Assembly (NCBI RefSeq): GCF_958295425.1
Contig: NC_081153.1
Span: 13,979,001 to 14,043,000, forward strand
DNA: 64,000 nucleotides
DNA from: Solea solea
Taxonomy: Eukaryota > Chordata > Actinopteri > Pleuronectiformes > Soleidae
Direction of reading: 5' to 3'
Part shown: piece after piece, positions 1 through 13,500 of the stretch
Layout of the letters: the number at the start of each line of letters is the position of its first letter
How positions within the stretch are numbered: position 1 is the stretch's first letter
Notes under the pieces: generated by a model
The model's database searches: none
The model's input: the letters and a program-made list of their open reading frames with translations, nothing else
What the model was told of the DNA's origin: nothing
Program-made: the position numbers and the translations under genes

Positions 1-2
1 TG

Positions 3-128
3 GACACCCTGCTCTCGATGGAGATGAAGCTCCGCCTTTTGGATCTAGAGAACATCCAGATTCCGGAGGCCCCGCCCCCAATTCCCAAAGAACCTAGCAA
101 CTATGACTTTGTTTACGACTGTAACTAG
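3..128 (+). CDS. C-terminal end of an unidentified protein gene (5' part outside window)
   Basis: An open frame enters from the left edge and ends at a TAG at 126-128. It encodes about 41 residues: a leucine- and charge-rich stretch, then a proline cluster ([11 protein letters not shown]) and the C-terminus [10 protein letters not shown]. The codons look real: there is no repeat content, and a long 3'UTR with poly(A) signals follows. The acidic helix plus proline-rich tail resembles the end of a nuclear or cytoplasmic regulatory protein, but I do not recognise the family. The gene continues upstream of base 1, so exon boundaries, full length and function cannot be given. It points toward the satellite array and is the last gene before it. 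Confidence 0.7.
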   Translation, partial: DTLLSMEMKLRLLDLENIQIPEAPPPIPKEPSNYDFVYDCN

Positions 129-231
129 ACAAACACATAACCGAAACAGAACCCAGACCCATTCAGCACCTACTGTACTCATTGGACCAACCCCCCCCCC
201 CGCCCTTTTCTTATAAACTGGAACAAAAATG

Positions 232-237
232 AATAAA
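232..237 (+). terminator. Proximal poly(A) signal AATAAA of the left-edge gene
   Basis: Canonical hexamer about 104 nt after the stop codon at 128. It would give a short 3'UTR form. Its use relative to the distal signal is unknown. Confidence 0.4.
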
Positions 238-911
238 ACCATATAACATTACAAAAAGTGAACTTTGATGAGAAATAGGCTTTTTTTTTTCTCCACACTT
301 TTTTCCTCTTTGTCTTCGCTAGACCTCAATAATGGAGAGAACGGTGCATATTAACATGCTCGGTGCACTTGAAGGACTCTGGGTCGATTCACGCTCATCA
401 GTTTTCCATGGAGATTTGGCCTGTCACTGGTTGTCCTGCATCCTTTTCCTCACTCTCCTCCTGTGTCTGATGTTTCTATACATTCATACTTCTTCTTCTT
501 CCTGGCCACGGTGCCAGCTGTCATCTTGCTTGAAGATCATTTGTAGACAAAATGCGTAGAAATTCTATTCGATTCCTGCTTCCTTGTTGTTCTTGTTTAT
601 GCTTATGTTATTATTTTTTTCCTCAGGGCTTTTGTGGGGGGGGGAGGAGCGGCAGGAGCAGCGAGGGACCGAGGGACGCGGGGGAGGGTTGGGATTTGTG
701 TTCTGTTGTCAATTCCCCAGCAGTATTTCCTGTCACGTTCTCACTTACAGTATTTGTGGCAGCTAGATGTTTTCCAAGGGGCTGACAAAAAAGATTCAAT
801 AGTCATGAAAATAGTCTCTTGTATCCATGCTGTCCTAATACAAATATACTGAAGACTGTTAGAAAAAAGTCCATCCACAAAATCCAGGCACTGTACGACA
901 GTAGAAAGCCT

Positions 912-916
<5 letters not shown>

Positions 917-951
<35 letters not shown>
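917..951. repeat. (TA)n microsatellite
   Basis: Uninterrupted TA dinucleotide run inside the presumed 3'UTR of the left-edge gene. Confidence 0.95.
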
Positions 952-952
<1 letters not shown>

Positions 953-1405
953 TAATCTTGATGTTATAATCCCGTTGCAGCTTATTGCATCTTGTACACA
1001 CTCACGCTGTGACTTTGCCCAAAAACAACACCTGTTCAGTCACTCCCATTATGAACCACACACTCATCCCTCCCTCAGTTTATTCACTGCTGTACACAAC
1101 ATTCCTAAGCAATATTTGATTTTTGTTTACCATTTGTAAAGTTGTCCGAATTTTGTGATTTTAAAATTGCCAAGTTGTTACAAAGAGAATGTTGGTATTT
1201 GATTGAAGGGAAGTTGGTTTTTTGTGTGTGTTCAGGACTATGGCCACAAAATTGAAAGTCTGTGTATTTCTTTTCTTTCTTTTATTTAAAAACAGATCAC
1301 GGTTTTTATTTCTGGTTTGATTTATGTATTTTCCCCCCTACCTATTTAATACCTTCTGATGTTTTTCTTTAGGATTTTTCAGAGCCCCTCAAAACTGCTG
1401 TTTAC

Positions 1406-1411
1406 ATTAAA
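1406..1411 (+). terminator. Distal poly(A) signal ATTAAA of the left-edge gene
   Basis: Common variant hexamer at 1406-1411 followed within 25 nt by a T-rich downstream element. It is the most likely end of the long 3'UTR. Confidence 0.5.
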
Positions 1412-1430
1412 GATTGAAGAACCGATGCAT

Positions 1431-1988
1431 TTTTTTTTCTGTTTCCTGTCTTTATTCATGACGTGCATGCACTAAGTGGATCATACCACTTACAGCAACA
1501 AACAAAACTAAATAAATAATTTGATAATAATAAGATGATTTGAATCTCTGAGGCCATGACTTCAAATCTTACAATGAATTGAATTTCACACAGTTTTTAA
1601 ATTTCAGACCATAGAAAGTTGCTCTGCAGCTCTGTAAGAATAGCTTGTATGTCACTATGTTTTTTTTTTTTTAACGTTAACAGTCAAAGCTGCTCCTGCA
1701 GTTCTTCAGTAGGAGCCGACTTCACTGACACCAGGAATTCCATGTGGAGGAGGATTTGTTCGTAACCATGAGTGACGTTCACTCCACAAGATGGCAGCTT
1801 CAGTTCCATGACAGTGGGGTTGTGTGCAGACCATCTCAGAGTGGGTTCAGTTTCACAACAATAAAAAAAAAGATGAGGGAAGTTTTTTTATTTTCATTTT
1901 GGCTGCTGGCTGTGGTTGTGGAGCCAGACAGAGATAACCACCGCACACACCCCTTCCCTGCCCTGGTGGAACCGAACACGCCAGACTG
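1431..1988. other. Intergenic spacer before the satellite
   Basis: About 560 bp of AT-rich single-copy-looking DNA with a T-run at 1660-1671. No coding exon, RNA gene or clear transposon terminus was found. The last ~250 bp (1740-1985) is less AT-rich, ends abruptly at the first degenerate satellite monomer, and may be an old repeat fragment. Confidence 0.5.
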
Positions 1989-2854
1989 ACATACTAGGAC
2001 ATTTTTGACAGTTAGTGATTTTGGACGACATACTATACTATGACGTTTTTGACTGATTTTGGACGACATATTATACTATGACGTTTTTGACCGATTTTGG
2101 ACGACATACTATACTATGACTTTTTTAACTGACTTTGGACGACATACTATACTATGACTTTTTGGACCGATTTTGGACGACATACTATACTATGACTTTT
2201 TTGACTGATTTTGGACAACATACTATACTATGACGTTTTTGACTGATTTTGGACCACATACTATAGTATGACGTTTTTGACCGATTTTGGATGACATACT
2301 ATACTATGACGTTTTTAACTGATTTAGGACGACATACTATAGTATGACGGTTTTGACTGATTTTGGACGACATACTAGAGTATGACTTTTTTGACTGATT
2401 TTGGACAACATACTATAGTATGACTTTTTTGACTGATTTTGGACAACATACTATACTATGACTTTTTTTACTGATTTTGGACCACATACTATACTATGAC
2501 GTTTTTGACTGATTTTGGACAACATACTATACTATGACGTTTTTGACTGATTTTTGGACGACATACTATACTATGACGTTTTGACTGATTTTGGATGACA
2601 TACTATAGTATGACTTTTTTGACTGATTTTTGACGACATACTATAGTATGACGTTTCTGACCAATTTTGGACAACATAGTATACTATGACGTTTTTGACA
2701 GATTTTGGACCACATACTATACTATGACGTTGCTGACCGATTTTGGACGACATACTATACTATGACGTTTCTGACCGATTTTGGACCACATACTATACTA
2801 TGACGTTTTTGACTGATTTTGGACCACATACTATACTATGACATTTTTGACTGA

Positions 2855-2933
2855 TTTTGGACGACATAAATCGTCCAAAATTTATGTCTTATAGTCAGAC
2901 TTCTATATGACTATAAAAGTCATATAGTATGAC
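2855..2933. repeat. Fold-back segment in the satellite, copy 1
   Basis: The 38-bp period is interrupted by nested inverted repeats. TTTTGGACGA (2855-2864) pairs with TCGTCCAAAA (2871-2880). GACATAAA (2863-2870) pairs with TTTATGTC (2881-2888). TATAGTCA (2890-2897) pairs with TGACTATA (2908-2915). CTATATGACT (2903-2912) pairs with AGTCATATAG (2918-2927) around a 5-nt loop. The stems overlap, so they are alternative folds. Part of the segment is the satellite unit in inverted orientation, suggesting template switching. Confidence 0.9.
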
Positions 2934-4505
2934 TTTTTTGACTGATTTTGGACCACATACTATAGTATGACGTTTTTGACCGATTTTGGATGACATACTA
3001 TACTATGACCTTTTTGACCGATTTTGGACGACATACTATAGTATGACTTTTTTGACTGATTTTGGACGACATACTATACTATGACGTTTCTGACCGATTT
3101 CGGACGACATACTATACTATGACTTTTTTGACTGATTTTTGACGACATACTTTACTATGACTTTTTTGACTGATTTTGGACGACATACTATACTATGACG
3201 TTTTTGACAGATTTTGGACCACATACTATACTATGACGTTTTTGACTGATTTTGGACGACATACTATACTATGACCTTTTTGACCGATTTTGGACGACAT
3301 ACTATAGTATGACTTTTTTAACTGATTTAGGACGATATACTATAGTATGACTTTTTTGACTGATCTTGGACGACATACTATAATATGACTTTTTCTGACT
3401 GATTTTGGACAACATACTTTACTATGACGTTTTGGACCAATTTTGGACGACATACTATAGTATGACGTTTTTGACTGATTTTGGACGACATACTATACTA
3501 TGACGTTTCTGACCGATTTTGGAGGACATACTATACTATGACTTTTTTGACAGATTTTTGACAACATACTATACTATGACTTTTTTGACAGATTTTGGAC
3601 CACATACTATACTATGACGTTTTTGACTGATTTTGGACGACATACTATACTATGACGTTTTTGACTGATTTTTGGACGACATCCTATACTATGACGTTTT
3701 GACTGATTTTGGATGACATACTATAGTATGACTTTTTTGACTGATTTTTGACGACATACTATAGTATGACGTTTCTGACCAATTTTGGACGACATAGTAT
3801 ACTATGACGTTTTTGACAGATTTTGGACCACATACTATACTATGACTTTTTGGACCGATTTTGGACGACATACTCTAGTATGACGTTTTTGACTGATTTT
3901 GGACGACATACTATACTATGACGTTTTTGACAGATTTTGGACGACATACTATAGTATGACTTTTTTGACTGATTTTGGACGACATACTATACTATGACGT
4001 TTCTGACCGATTTTGGACGACATACTATACTATGACGTTTCTGACCGATTTTGGACGACATACTATAGTATGACTTTTTTGACTGATTTTGGACAACATA
4101 CTATACTATGACTTTTTTTTACTGATTTTGGACCACATACTATACTATGACGTTTTTGACCGATTTTGGACCACATACTATAGTATGACATTTTTGACTG
4201 ATTTAGGACGACATACTATAGTATGACTTTTTTGACTGATTTTGGACGACATACTATAGTATGGCTTTTTTGACTGATTTTTGACAACATACTATAGTAT
4301 GACGTTTCTGACCAATTTTGGACAACATAGTATACTATGACGTTTTTGACAGATTTTGGACCACATACTATACTATGACGTTGCTGACCGATTTTGGACG
4401 ACATACTATACTATGACGTTTCTGACCGATTTTGGACCACATACTATACTATGACGTTTTTGACTGATTTTGGACCACATACTATACTATGACATTTTTG
4501 ACTGA

Positions 4506-4584
4506 TTTTGGACGACATAAATCGTCCAAAATTTATGTCTTATAGTCAGACTTCTATATGACTATAAAAGTCATATAGTATGAC
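4506..4584. repeat. Fold-back segment, copy 2
   Basis: Same sequence as the segment at 2855, displaced by 1651 bp as part of the higher-order duplication. Confidence 0.9.
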
Positions 4585-7500
4585 TTTTTTGACTGATTTT
4601 GGACCACATACTATAGTATGACGTTTTTGACCGATTTTGGATGACATACTATACTATGACCTTTTTGACCGATTTTGGACGACATACTATAGTATGACTT
4701 TTTTGACTGATTTTGGACGACATACTATACTATGACGTTTCTGACCGATTTCGGACGACATACTATACTATGACTTTTTTGACTGATTTTTGACGACATA
4801 CTTTACTATGACTTTTTTGACTGATTTTGGACGACATACTATACTATGACGTTTTTGACAGATTTTGGACCACATACTATACTATGACGTTTTTGACTGA
4901 TTTTGGACGACATACTATACTATGACCTTTTTGACCGATTTTGGACGACATACTATAGTATGACTTTTTTAACTGATTTAGGACGATATACTATAGTATG
5001 ACTTTTTTGACTGATCTTGGACGACATACTATAATATGACTTTTTCTGACTGATTTTGGACAACATACTTTACTATGACGTTTTGGACCAATTTTGGACG
5101 ACATACTATAGTATGACGTTTTTGACTGATTTTGGACGACATACTATACTATGACGTTTCTGACCGATTTTGGAGGACATACTATACTATGACTTTTTTG
5201 ACAGATTTTTGACAACATACTATACTATGACTTTTTTGACAGATTTTGGACCACATACTATACTATGACGTTTTTGACTGATTTTGGACGACATACTATA
5301 CTATGACGTTTTTGACTGATTTTTGGACGACATCCTATACTATGACGTTTTGACTGATTTTGGATGACATACTATAGTATGACTTTTTTGACTGATTTTT
5401 GACGACATACTATAGTATGACGTTTCTGACCAATTTTGGACGACATAGTATACTATGACGTTTTTGACAGATTTTGGACCACATACTATACTATGACTTT
5501 TTGGACCGATTTTGGACGACATACTCTAGTATGACGTTTTTGACTGATTTTGGACGACATACTATACTATGACGTTTTTGACAGATTTTGGACGACATAC
5601 TATAGTATGACTTTTTTGACTGATTTTGGACGACATACTATACTATGACGTTTCTGACCGATTTTGGACGACATACTATACTATGACGTTTCTGACCGAT
5701 TTTGGACGACATACTATAGTATGACTTTTTTGACTGATTTTGGACAACATACTATACTATGACTTTTTTTTACTGATTTTGGACCACATACTATACTATG
5801 ACGTTTTTGACCGATTTTGGACCACATACTATAGTATGACATTTTTGACTGATTTAGGACGACATACTATAGTATGACTTTTTTGACTGATTTTGGACGA
5901 CATACTATAGTATGGCTTTTTTGACTGATTTTTGACAACATACTATACTATGACTTTTTTGACCGATTTTGAAGGACATACTATACTATGACTTTTTTGA
6001 CAGATTTTTGACAACATACTATAGTATGACTTTTTTGACAGATTTTTGACGACATACTATAGTATGACTTTTTTGACAGATTTTGGACCACATACTATAG
6101 TATGATGTTTTTGACCGATTTTGGACGACATACTATACTATGACGTTTTTAACTGATTTAGGACGACATACTATAGTATGACTTTTTTGACTGATTTTGG
6201 ACGACATACTATACTATGACGTTTTGGACCGATTTTGGACGACATACTATAGTATGACTTTTTTGACTGATTTTGGACAACATACTATAGTATGACTTTT
6301 TTGACTGATTTTGGACAACATACTATACTATGACTTTTTTTTACTGATTTTGGACCACATACTATACTATGACGTTTTTGACCGATTTTGGACCACATAC
6401 TATAGTATGACATTTTTGACTGATTTAGGACGACATACTATAGTATGACTTTTTTGACTGATTTTGGACGACATACTATAGTATGGCTTTTTTGACTGAT
6501 TTTTGACAACATACTATACTATGACTTTTTTGACCGATTTTGGAGGACATACTATACTATGACTTTTTTGACAGATTTTTGACAACATACTATACTATGA
6601 CTTTTTTGACAGATTTTGGACCACATACTATACTATGACGTTTTTGACTGATTTTGGACGACATACTATACTATGACGTTTTTGACTGATTTTGGACGAC
6701 ATACTATACTATGACGTTTCTGACCGATTTTTGGACGACATACTATACTATGACGTTTTTGACTGATTTTGGACGACATACTATATTATGACGTTTCTGA
6801 CCGATTTTGGACGACATACTATAGTATGACTTTTTGACTGATTTTTGACGACATACTATAGTATGACGTTTTTAACTGATTTAGGACGATATACTATACT
6901 ATGACGTTTCTGACCGATTTTGGACGACATAGTATACTATGACTTTTTTTTACTGATTTTTGACGACATACTATACTATGACTTTTTTGACAGATTTTGG
7001 ACCACATACTATACTATGACTTTTTTGACTGATTTTGGACGACATACTATACTATGACCTTTTTGACCGATTTTGGACGACATACTATAGTATGACTTTT
7101 TTAACTGATTTAGGACGATATACTATAGTATGACATGTTTGACTGATTTGGGACGACATACTATAGTATGACTTTTTTGACTGATTTTGGACGACATACT
7201 ATACTATGACGTTTTGGACCAATTTTGGACGACATACTATAGTATGACGTTTTTGACTGATTTTGGACGACATACTATACTATGACTTTTTTTTACTGAT
7301 TTTGGACCACATACTATACTATGACGTTTTTGACCGATTTTGGACCACATACTATAGTATGACATTTTTGACTGATTTAGGACGACATACTATAGTATGA
7401 CTTTTTTGACTGATTTTGGACGACATACTTTAGTATGGCTTTTTTGACTGATTTTTGACAACATACTATACTATGACTTTTTTGACCGATTTTGGACGAC

Positions 7501-9351
7501 ATACTATACTATGACTTTTTTGACAGATTTTTGACAACATACTATAGTATGACCTTTTTGACAGATTTTTGACGACATACTATAGTATGACTTTTTTGAC
7601 AGATTTTGGACCACATACTATAGTATGATGTTTTTGACCGATTTTGGACGACATACTATACTATGACGTTTTAACTGATTTAGGACGACATACTATAGTA
7701 TGACTTTTTTGACTGATTTTGGACGACATACTATACTATGACGTTTTGGACCGATTTTGGACGACATACTATAGTATGACTTTTTTGACTGATTTTGGAC
7801 AACATACTATAGTATGACTTTTTTGACTGATTTTGGACGACATACTATACTATGACGTTTTTGACTGACTTTGGACGACATACTATACTATGACTTTTTG
7901 GACCGATTTTGGACGACATACTATACTATGACTTTTTTGACTGATTTTGGACCACATACTATACTATGACGTTTTTGACTGATTTTGGACCACATACTAT
8001 AGTATGACGTTTTTGACCGATTTTGGATGACATACTATACTATGACGTTTTTAACTGATTTAGGACGACATACTATAGTATGACGGTTTTGACTGATTTT
8101 GGACGACATACTATACTATGACGTTTTGGACCGATTTTGGACGACATACTATAGTATGACTTTTTTGACTGATTTTGGACAACATACTATAGTATGACTT
8201 TTTTGACTGATTTTGGACAACATACTTTACTATGACTTTTTTTTACTGATTTTGGACGACATACTATACTATGACGTTTCTGACCGATTTTTGGACGACA
8301 TACTATACTATGACGTTTTTGACTGATTTTGGACGACATACTATATTTTGACGTTTCTGACCGATTTTGGACGACATACTATAGTATGACTTTTTGACTG
8401 ATTTTTGACGACATACTATACTATGACGTTTCTGACCGATTTTGGACGACATAGTATACTATGACTTTTTTTTACTGATTTTTGACGACATACTATACTA
8501 TGACTTTTTTGACAGATTTTGGACCACATACTATACTATGACTTTTTTGACTGATTTTGGACGACATACTATACTATGACCTTTTTGACCGATTTTGGAC
8601 GACATACTATAGTATGACTTTTTTAACTGATTTAGGACGATATACTATAGTATGACTTTTTGACTGATTTTGGACGACATACTATAATATGACTTTTTTG
8701 ACTGATTTTGGACGACATACTATAGTATGACGTTTTGGACCGATTTTGGACGACATACTATAATATGACTTTTTTGACTGATTTTGGACGACATACTATA
8801 CTATGACTTTTTTGACTGATTTAGGACGACATACTATAGTATGGCTTTTTTGACTGATTTTTGACAACATACTATACTATGACTTTTTTGACCGATTTTG
8901 GAGGACATACTATACTATGACTTTTTTGACAGATTTTTGACAACATACTATACGATGACTTTTTTGACAGATTTTGGACCACATACTATACTATGACGTT
9001 TTTGACTGATTTTGGACAACATACTATACTATGACGTTTTTGACTGATTTTTGGACGACATACTATACTATGACGTTTTGACTGATTTTGGATGACATAC
9101 TATAGTATGACTTTTTTGACTGATTTTTGACGACATACTATAGTATGACGTTTCTGACCAATTTTGGACAACATAGTATACTATGACGTTTTTGACAGAT
9201 TTTGGACCACATACTATACTATGACGTTGCTGACCGATTTTGGACGACATACTATACTATGACGTTTCTGACCGATTTTGGACGACATACTATACTATGA
9301 CGTTTTTGACTGATTTTGGACCACATACTATACTATGACATTTTTGACTGA

Positions 9352-9430
9352 TTTTGGACGACATAAATCGTCCAAAATTTATGTCTTATAGTCAGACTTC
9401 TATATGACTATAAAAGTCATATAGTATGAC
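9352..9430. repeat. Fold-back segment, copy 3
   Basis: Same nested inverted repeats as at 2855, flanked by the same satellite variants, indicating descent from one event. Confidence 0.9.
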
Positions 9431-10469
9431 TTTTTTGACTGATTTTGGACCACATACTATAGTATGACGTTTTTGACCGATTTTGGATGACATACTATAC
9501 TATGACCTTTTTGACCGATTTTGGACGACATACTATAGTATGACTTTTTTGACTGATTTTGGACGACATACTATACTATGACGTTTCTGACCGATTTCGG
9601 ACGACATACTATACTATGACTTTTTTGACTGATTTTTGACGACATACTTTACTATGACTTTTTTGACTGATTTTGGACGACATACTATACTATGACGTTT
9701 TTGACAGATTTTGGACCACATACTATACTATGACGTTTTTGACTGATTTTGGACGACATACTATACTATGACCTTTTTGACCGATTTTGGACGACATACT
9801 ATAGTTTGACTTTTTTAACTGATTTAGGACGATATACTATAGTATGACTTTTTTGACTGATCTTGGACGACATACTATAATATGACTTTTTCTGACTGAT
9901 TTTGGACGACATACTATACTATGACGTTTTGGACCGATTTTGGACGACATACTATAGTATGACGTTTTTGACTGATTTTGGACGACATACTATACTATGA
10001 CGTTTCTGACCGATTTTGGAGGACATACTATACTATGACTTTTTTGACAGATTTTTGACAACATACTATACGATGACTTTTTTGACAGATTTTGGACCAC
10101 ATACTATACTATGACGTTTTTGACTGATTTTGGACAACATACTATACTATGACGTTTTTGACTGATTTTTGGACGACATACTATACTATGACGTTTTGAC
10201 TGATTTTGGATGACATACTATAGTATGACTTTTTTGACTGATTTTTGACGACATACTATAGTATGACGTTTCTGACCAATTTTGGACAACATAGTATACT
10301 ATGACGTTTTTGACAGATTTTGGACCACATACTATACTATGACGTTGCTGACCGATTTTGGACGACATACTATACTATGACGTTTCTGACCGATTTTGGA
10401 CGACATACTATACTATGACGTTTTTGACTGATTTTGGACCACATACTATACTATGACATTTTTGACTGA

Positions 10470-10548
10470 TTTTGGACGACATAAATCGTCCAAAATTTAT
10501 GTCTTATAGTCAGACTTCTATATGACTATAAAAGTCATATAGTATGAC
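10470..10548. repeat. Fold-back segment, copy 4
   Basis: Same sequence as at 9352, displaced by 1118 bp by the local duplication. Confidence 0.9.
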
Positions 10549-13500
10549 TTTTTTGACTGATTTTGGACCACATACTATAGTATGACGTTTTTGACCGATT
10601 TTGGATGACATACTATACTATGACCTTTTTGACCGATTTTGGACGACATACTATAGTATGACTTTTTTGACTGATTTTGGACGACATACTATACTATGAC
10701 GTTTCTGACCGATTTCGGACGACATACTATACTATGACTTTTTTGACTGATTTTTGACGACATACTTTACTATGACTTTTTTGACTGATTTTGGACGACA
10801 TACTATACTATGACTTTTTTGACAGATTTTGGACCACATACTATACTATGACGTTTTTGACTGATTTTGGACGACATACTATACTATGACGTTTTTGACT
10901 GATTTTTGGACGACATCCTATACTATGACGTTTTGACTGATTTTGGATGACATACTATAGTATGACTTTTTTGACTGATTTTTGACGACATACTATAGTA
11001 TGACGTTTCTGACCAATTTTGGACGACATAGTATACTATGACGTTTCTGACCGATTTTGGACGACATACTATAGTATGACTTTTTTGACTGATTTTGGAC
11101 AACATACTATACTATGACTTTTTTTTACTGATTTTGGACCACATACTATACTATGACGTTTTTGACCGATTTTGGACCACATACTATAGTATGACATTTT
11201 TGACTGATTTAGGACGACATACTATAGTATGACTTTTTTGACTGATTTTGGACGACATACTATAGTATGGCTTTTTTGACTGATTTTTGACAACATACTA
11301 TACTATGACTTTTTTGACCGATTTTGAAGGACATACTATACTATGACTTTTTTGACAGATTTTTGACAACATACTATAGTATGACTTTTTTGACAGATTT
11401 TTGACGACATACTATAGTATGACTTTTTTGACAGATTTTGGACCACATACTATAGTATGATGTTTTTGACCGATTTTGGACGACATACTATACTATGACG
11501 TTTTTAACTGATTTAGGACGACATACTATAGTATGACTTTTTTGACTGATTTTGGACGACATACTATACTATGACGTTTTGGACCGATTTTGGACGACAT
11601 ACTATAGTATGACTTTTTTGACTGATTTTGGACAACATACTATAGTATGACTTTTTTGACTGATTTTGGACAACATACTATACTATGACTTTTTTTACTG
11701 ATTTTGGACCACATACTATACTATGACGTTTTTGACTGATTTTGGACGACATACTATACTATGACGTTTCTGACCGATTTTTGGACGACATACTATACTA
11801 TGACGTTTTTGACTGATTTTGGACGACATACTATATTTTGACGTTTCTGACCGATTTTGGACGACATACTATAGTATGACTTTTTGACTGATTTTTGACG
11901 ACATACTATACTATGATGTTTCTGACCGATTTTGGACGACATAGTATACTATGACTTTTTTTTACTGATTTTTGACGACATACTATACTATGACTTTTTT
12001 GACAGATTTTGGACCACATACTATACTATGACTTTTTTGACTGATTTTGGACGACATACTATACTATGACCTTTTTGACCGATTTTGGACGACATACTAT
12101 AGTATGACTTTTTTAACTGATTTAGGACGATATACTATAGTATGACTTTTTGACTGATTTTGGACGACATACTATAATATGACTTTTTTGACTGATTTTG
12201 GACGACATACTATAGTATGACGTTTTGGACCGATTTTGGACGACATACTATAGTATGACGTTTTTGACTGATTTTGGACGACATACTATACTATGACTTT
12301 TTTGACTGATTTTGGACGACATACTATACTATGACTTTTTTGACTGATTTTGGACGACATACTATACTATGACGTTTTTGACTGATTTTGGACCACATAC
12401 TATACTATGACTTTTTGGACCGATTTTGGACGACATACTATAGTATGACTTTTTTGACTGATTTTGGACGACATACTATACTATGACGTTTTTGACTGAT
12501 TTAGGACGACATACTATAGTATGACGTGTTTGACTGATTTGGGACGACATACTATAGTATGACTTTTTTGACTGATTTTGGACGACATACTATACTATGA
12601 CATTTTTAACTGATTTAGGATGACATACTATAGTATGACTTTTTTGACTGATTTTTGACGACATACTATACTATGACGTTTTTGACTGATTTTGGACCAC
12701 ATACTATAGTATGATGTTTTTGACCGATTTTGGACGACATACTATACTATGACGTTTTTGACTGATTTTTGGACGACATCCTATACTATGACGTTTTGAC
12801 TGATTTTGGATGACATACTATAGTATGACTTTTTTGACTGATTTTTGACGACATACTATAGTATGACGTTTCTGACCAATTTTGGACGACATAGTATACT
12901 ATGACGTTTTTGACAGATTTTGGACCACATACTATACTATGACTTTTTGGACCGATTTTGGACGACATACTCTAGTATGACGTTTTTGACTGATTTTGGA
13001 CGACATACTATACTATGACGTTTTTGACCGATTTTGGACGACATACTATAGTATGACTTTTTTGACTGATTTTGGACGACATACTATACTATGACGTTTC
13101 TGACCGATTTTGGACGACATACTATACTATGACGTTTCTGACCGATTTTGGACGACATACTATACTATGACTTTTTTGACTGATTTTTGACGACATACTA
13201 TACTATGACTTTTTTGACTGATTTTGGACGACATACTATACTATGACGTTTTTGACTGATTTTGGACCACATACTATACTATGACGTTTTTGACTGATTT
13301 TGGATGACATACTATACTATGACCTTTTTGACCGATTTTGGACGACATAATATAGTATGACTTTTTTGACTGATTTTGGACGACATACTATACTATGACG
13401 TTTCTGACCGATTTCGAACGACATACTATATTTTGACGTTTCTGACCGATTTTGGACGACATACTATAGTATGACTTTTTGGACCGATTTTGGACGACAT

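Larger units (their letters stand above)
129..1430 (+). other. Probable 3'UTR of the left-edge gene
   Basis: Sequence after the TAG is T-rich and non-coding, with no convincing splice acceptor plus frame. It holds an early AATAAA at 232-237, a C-run at 191-201, a G-run near 634-645, a TA microsatellite at 917-951 and a distal ATTAAA at 1406-1411 followed by a T-rich stretch. Short open frames here are low-complexity and not credible genes. The UTR extent is inferred from the distal poly(A) signal. Confidence 0.5.
2640..5940 (+). repeat. Higher-order tandem duplication, period about 1651 bp
   Basis: Sequence from about 2570-4290 recurs at +1651 bp almost without change. The fold-back segment at 2855 recurs at 4506, and an unusual unit with CATCCTATACTATG at about 3680 recurs at about 5331. 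The match ends near 5940, where copy one continues with CATACTATAGTATGACG and copy two with CATACTATACTATGACT. Breakpoints are approximate. Confidence 0.8.
8890..11100 (+). repeat. Higher-order tandem duplication, period about 1118 bp
   Basis: A block containing a rare ACGATGAC variant (about 8953 and 10071) and the fold-back segment (9352 and 10470) is present twice at an offset of 1118 bp. The two copies are close to abutting. Boundaries are approximate. Confidence 0.75.
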
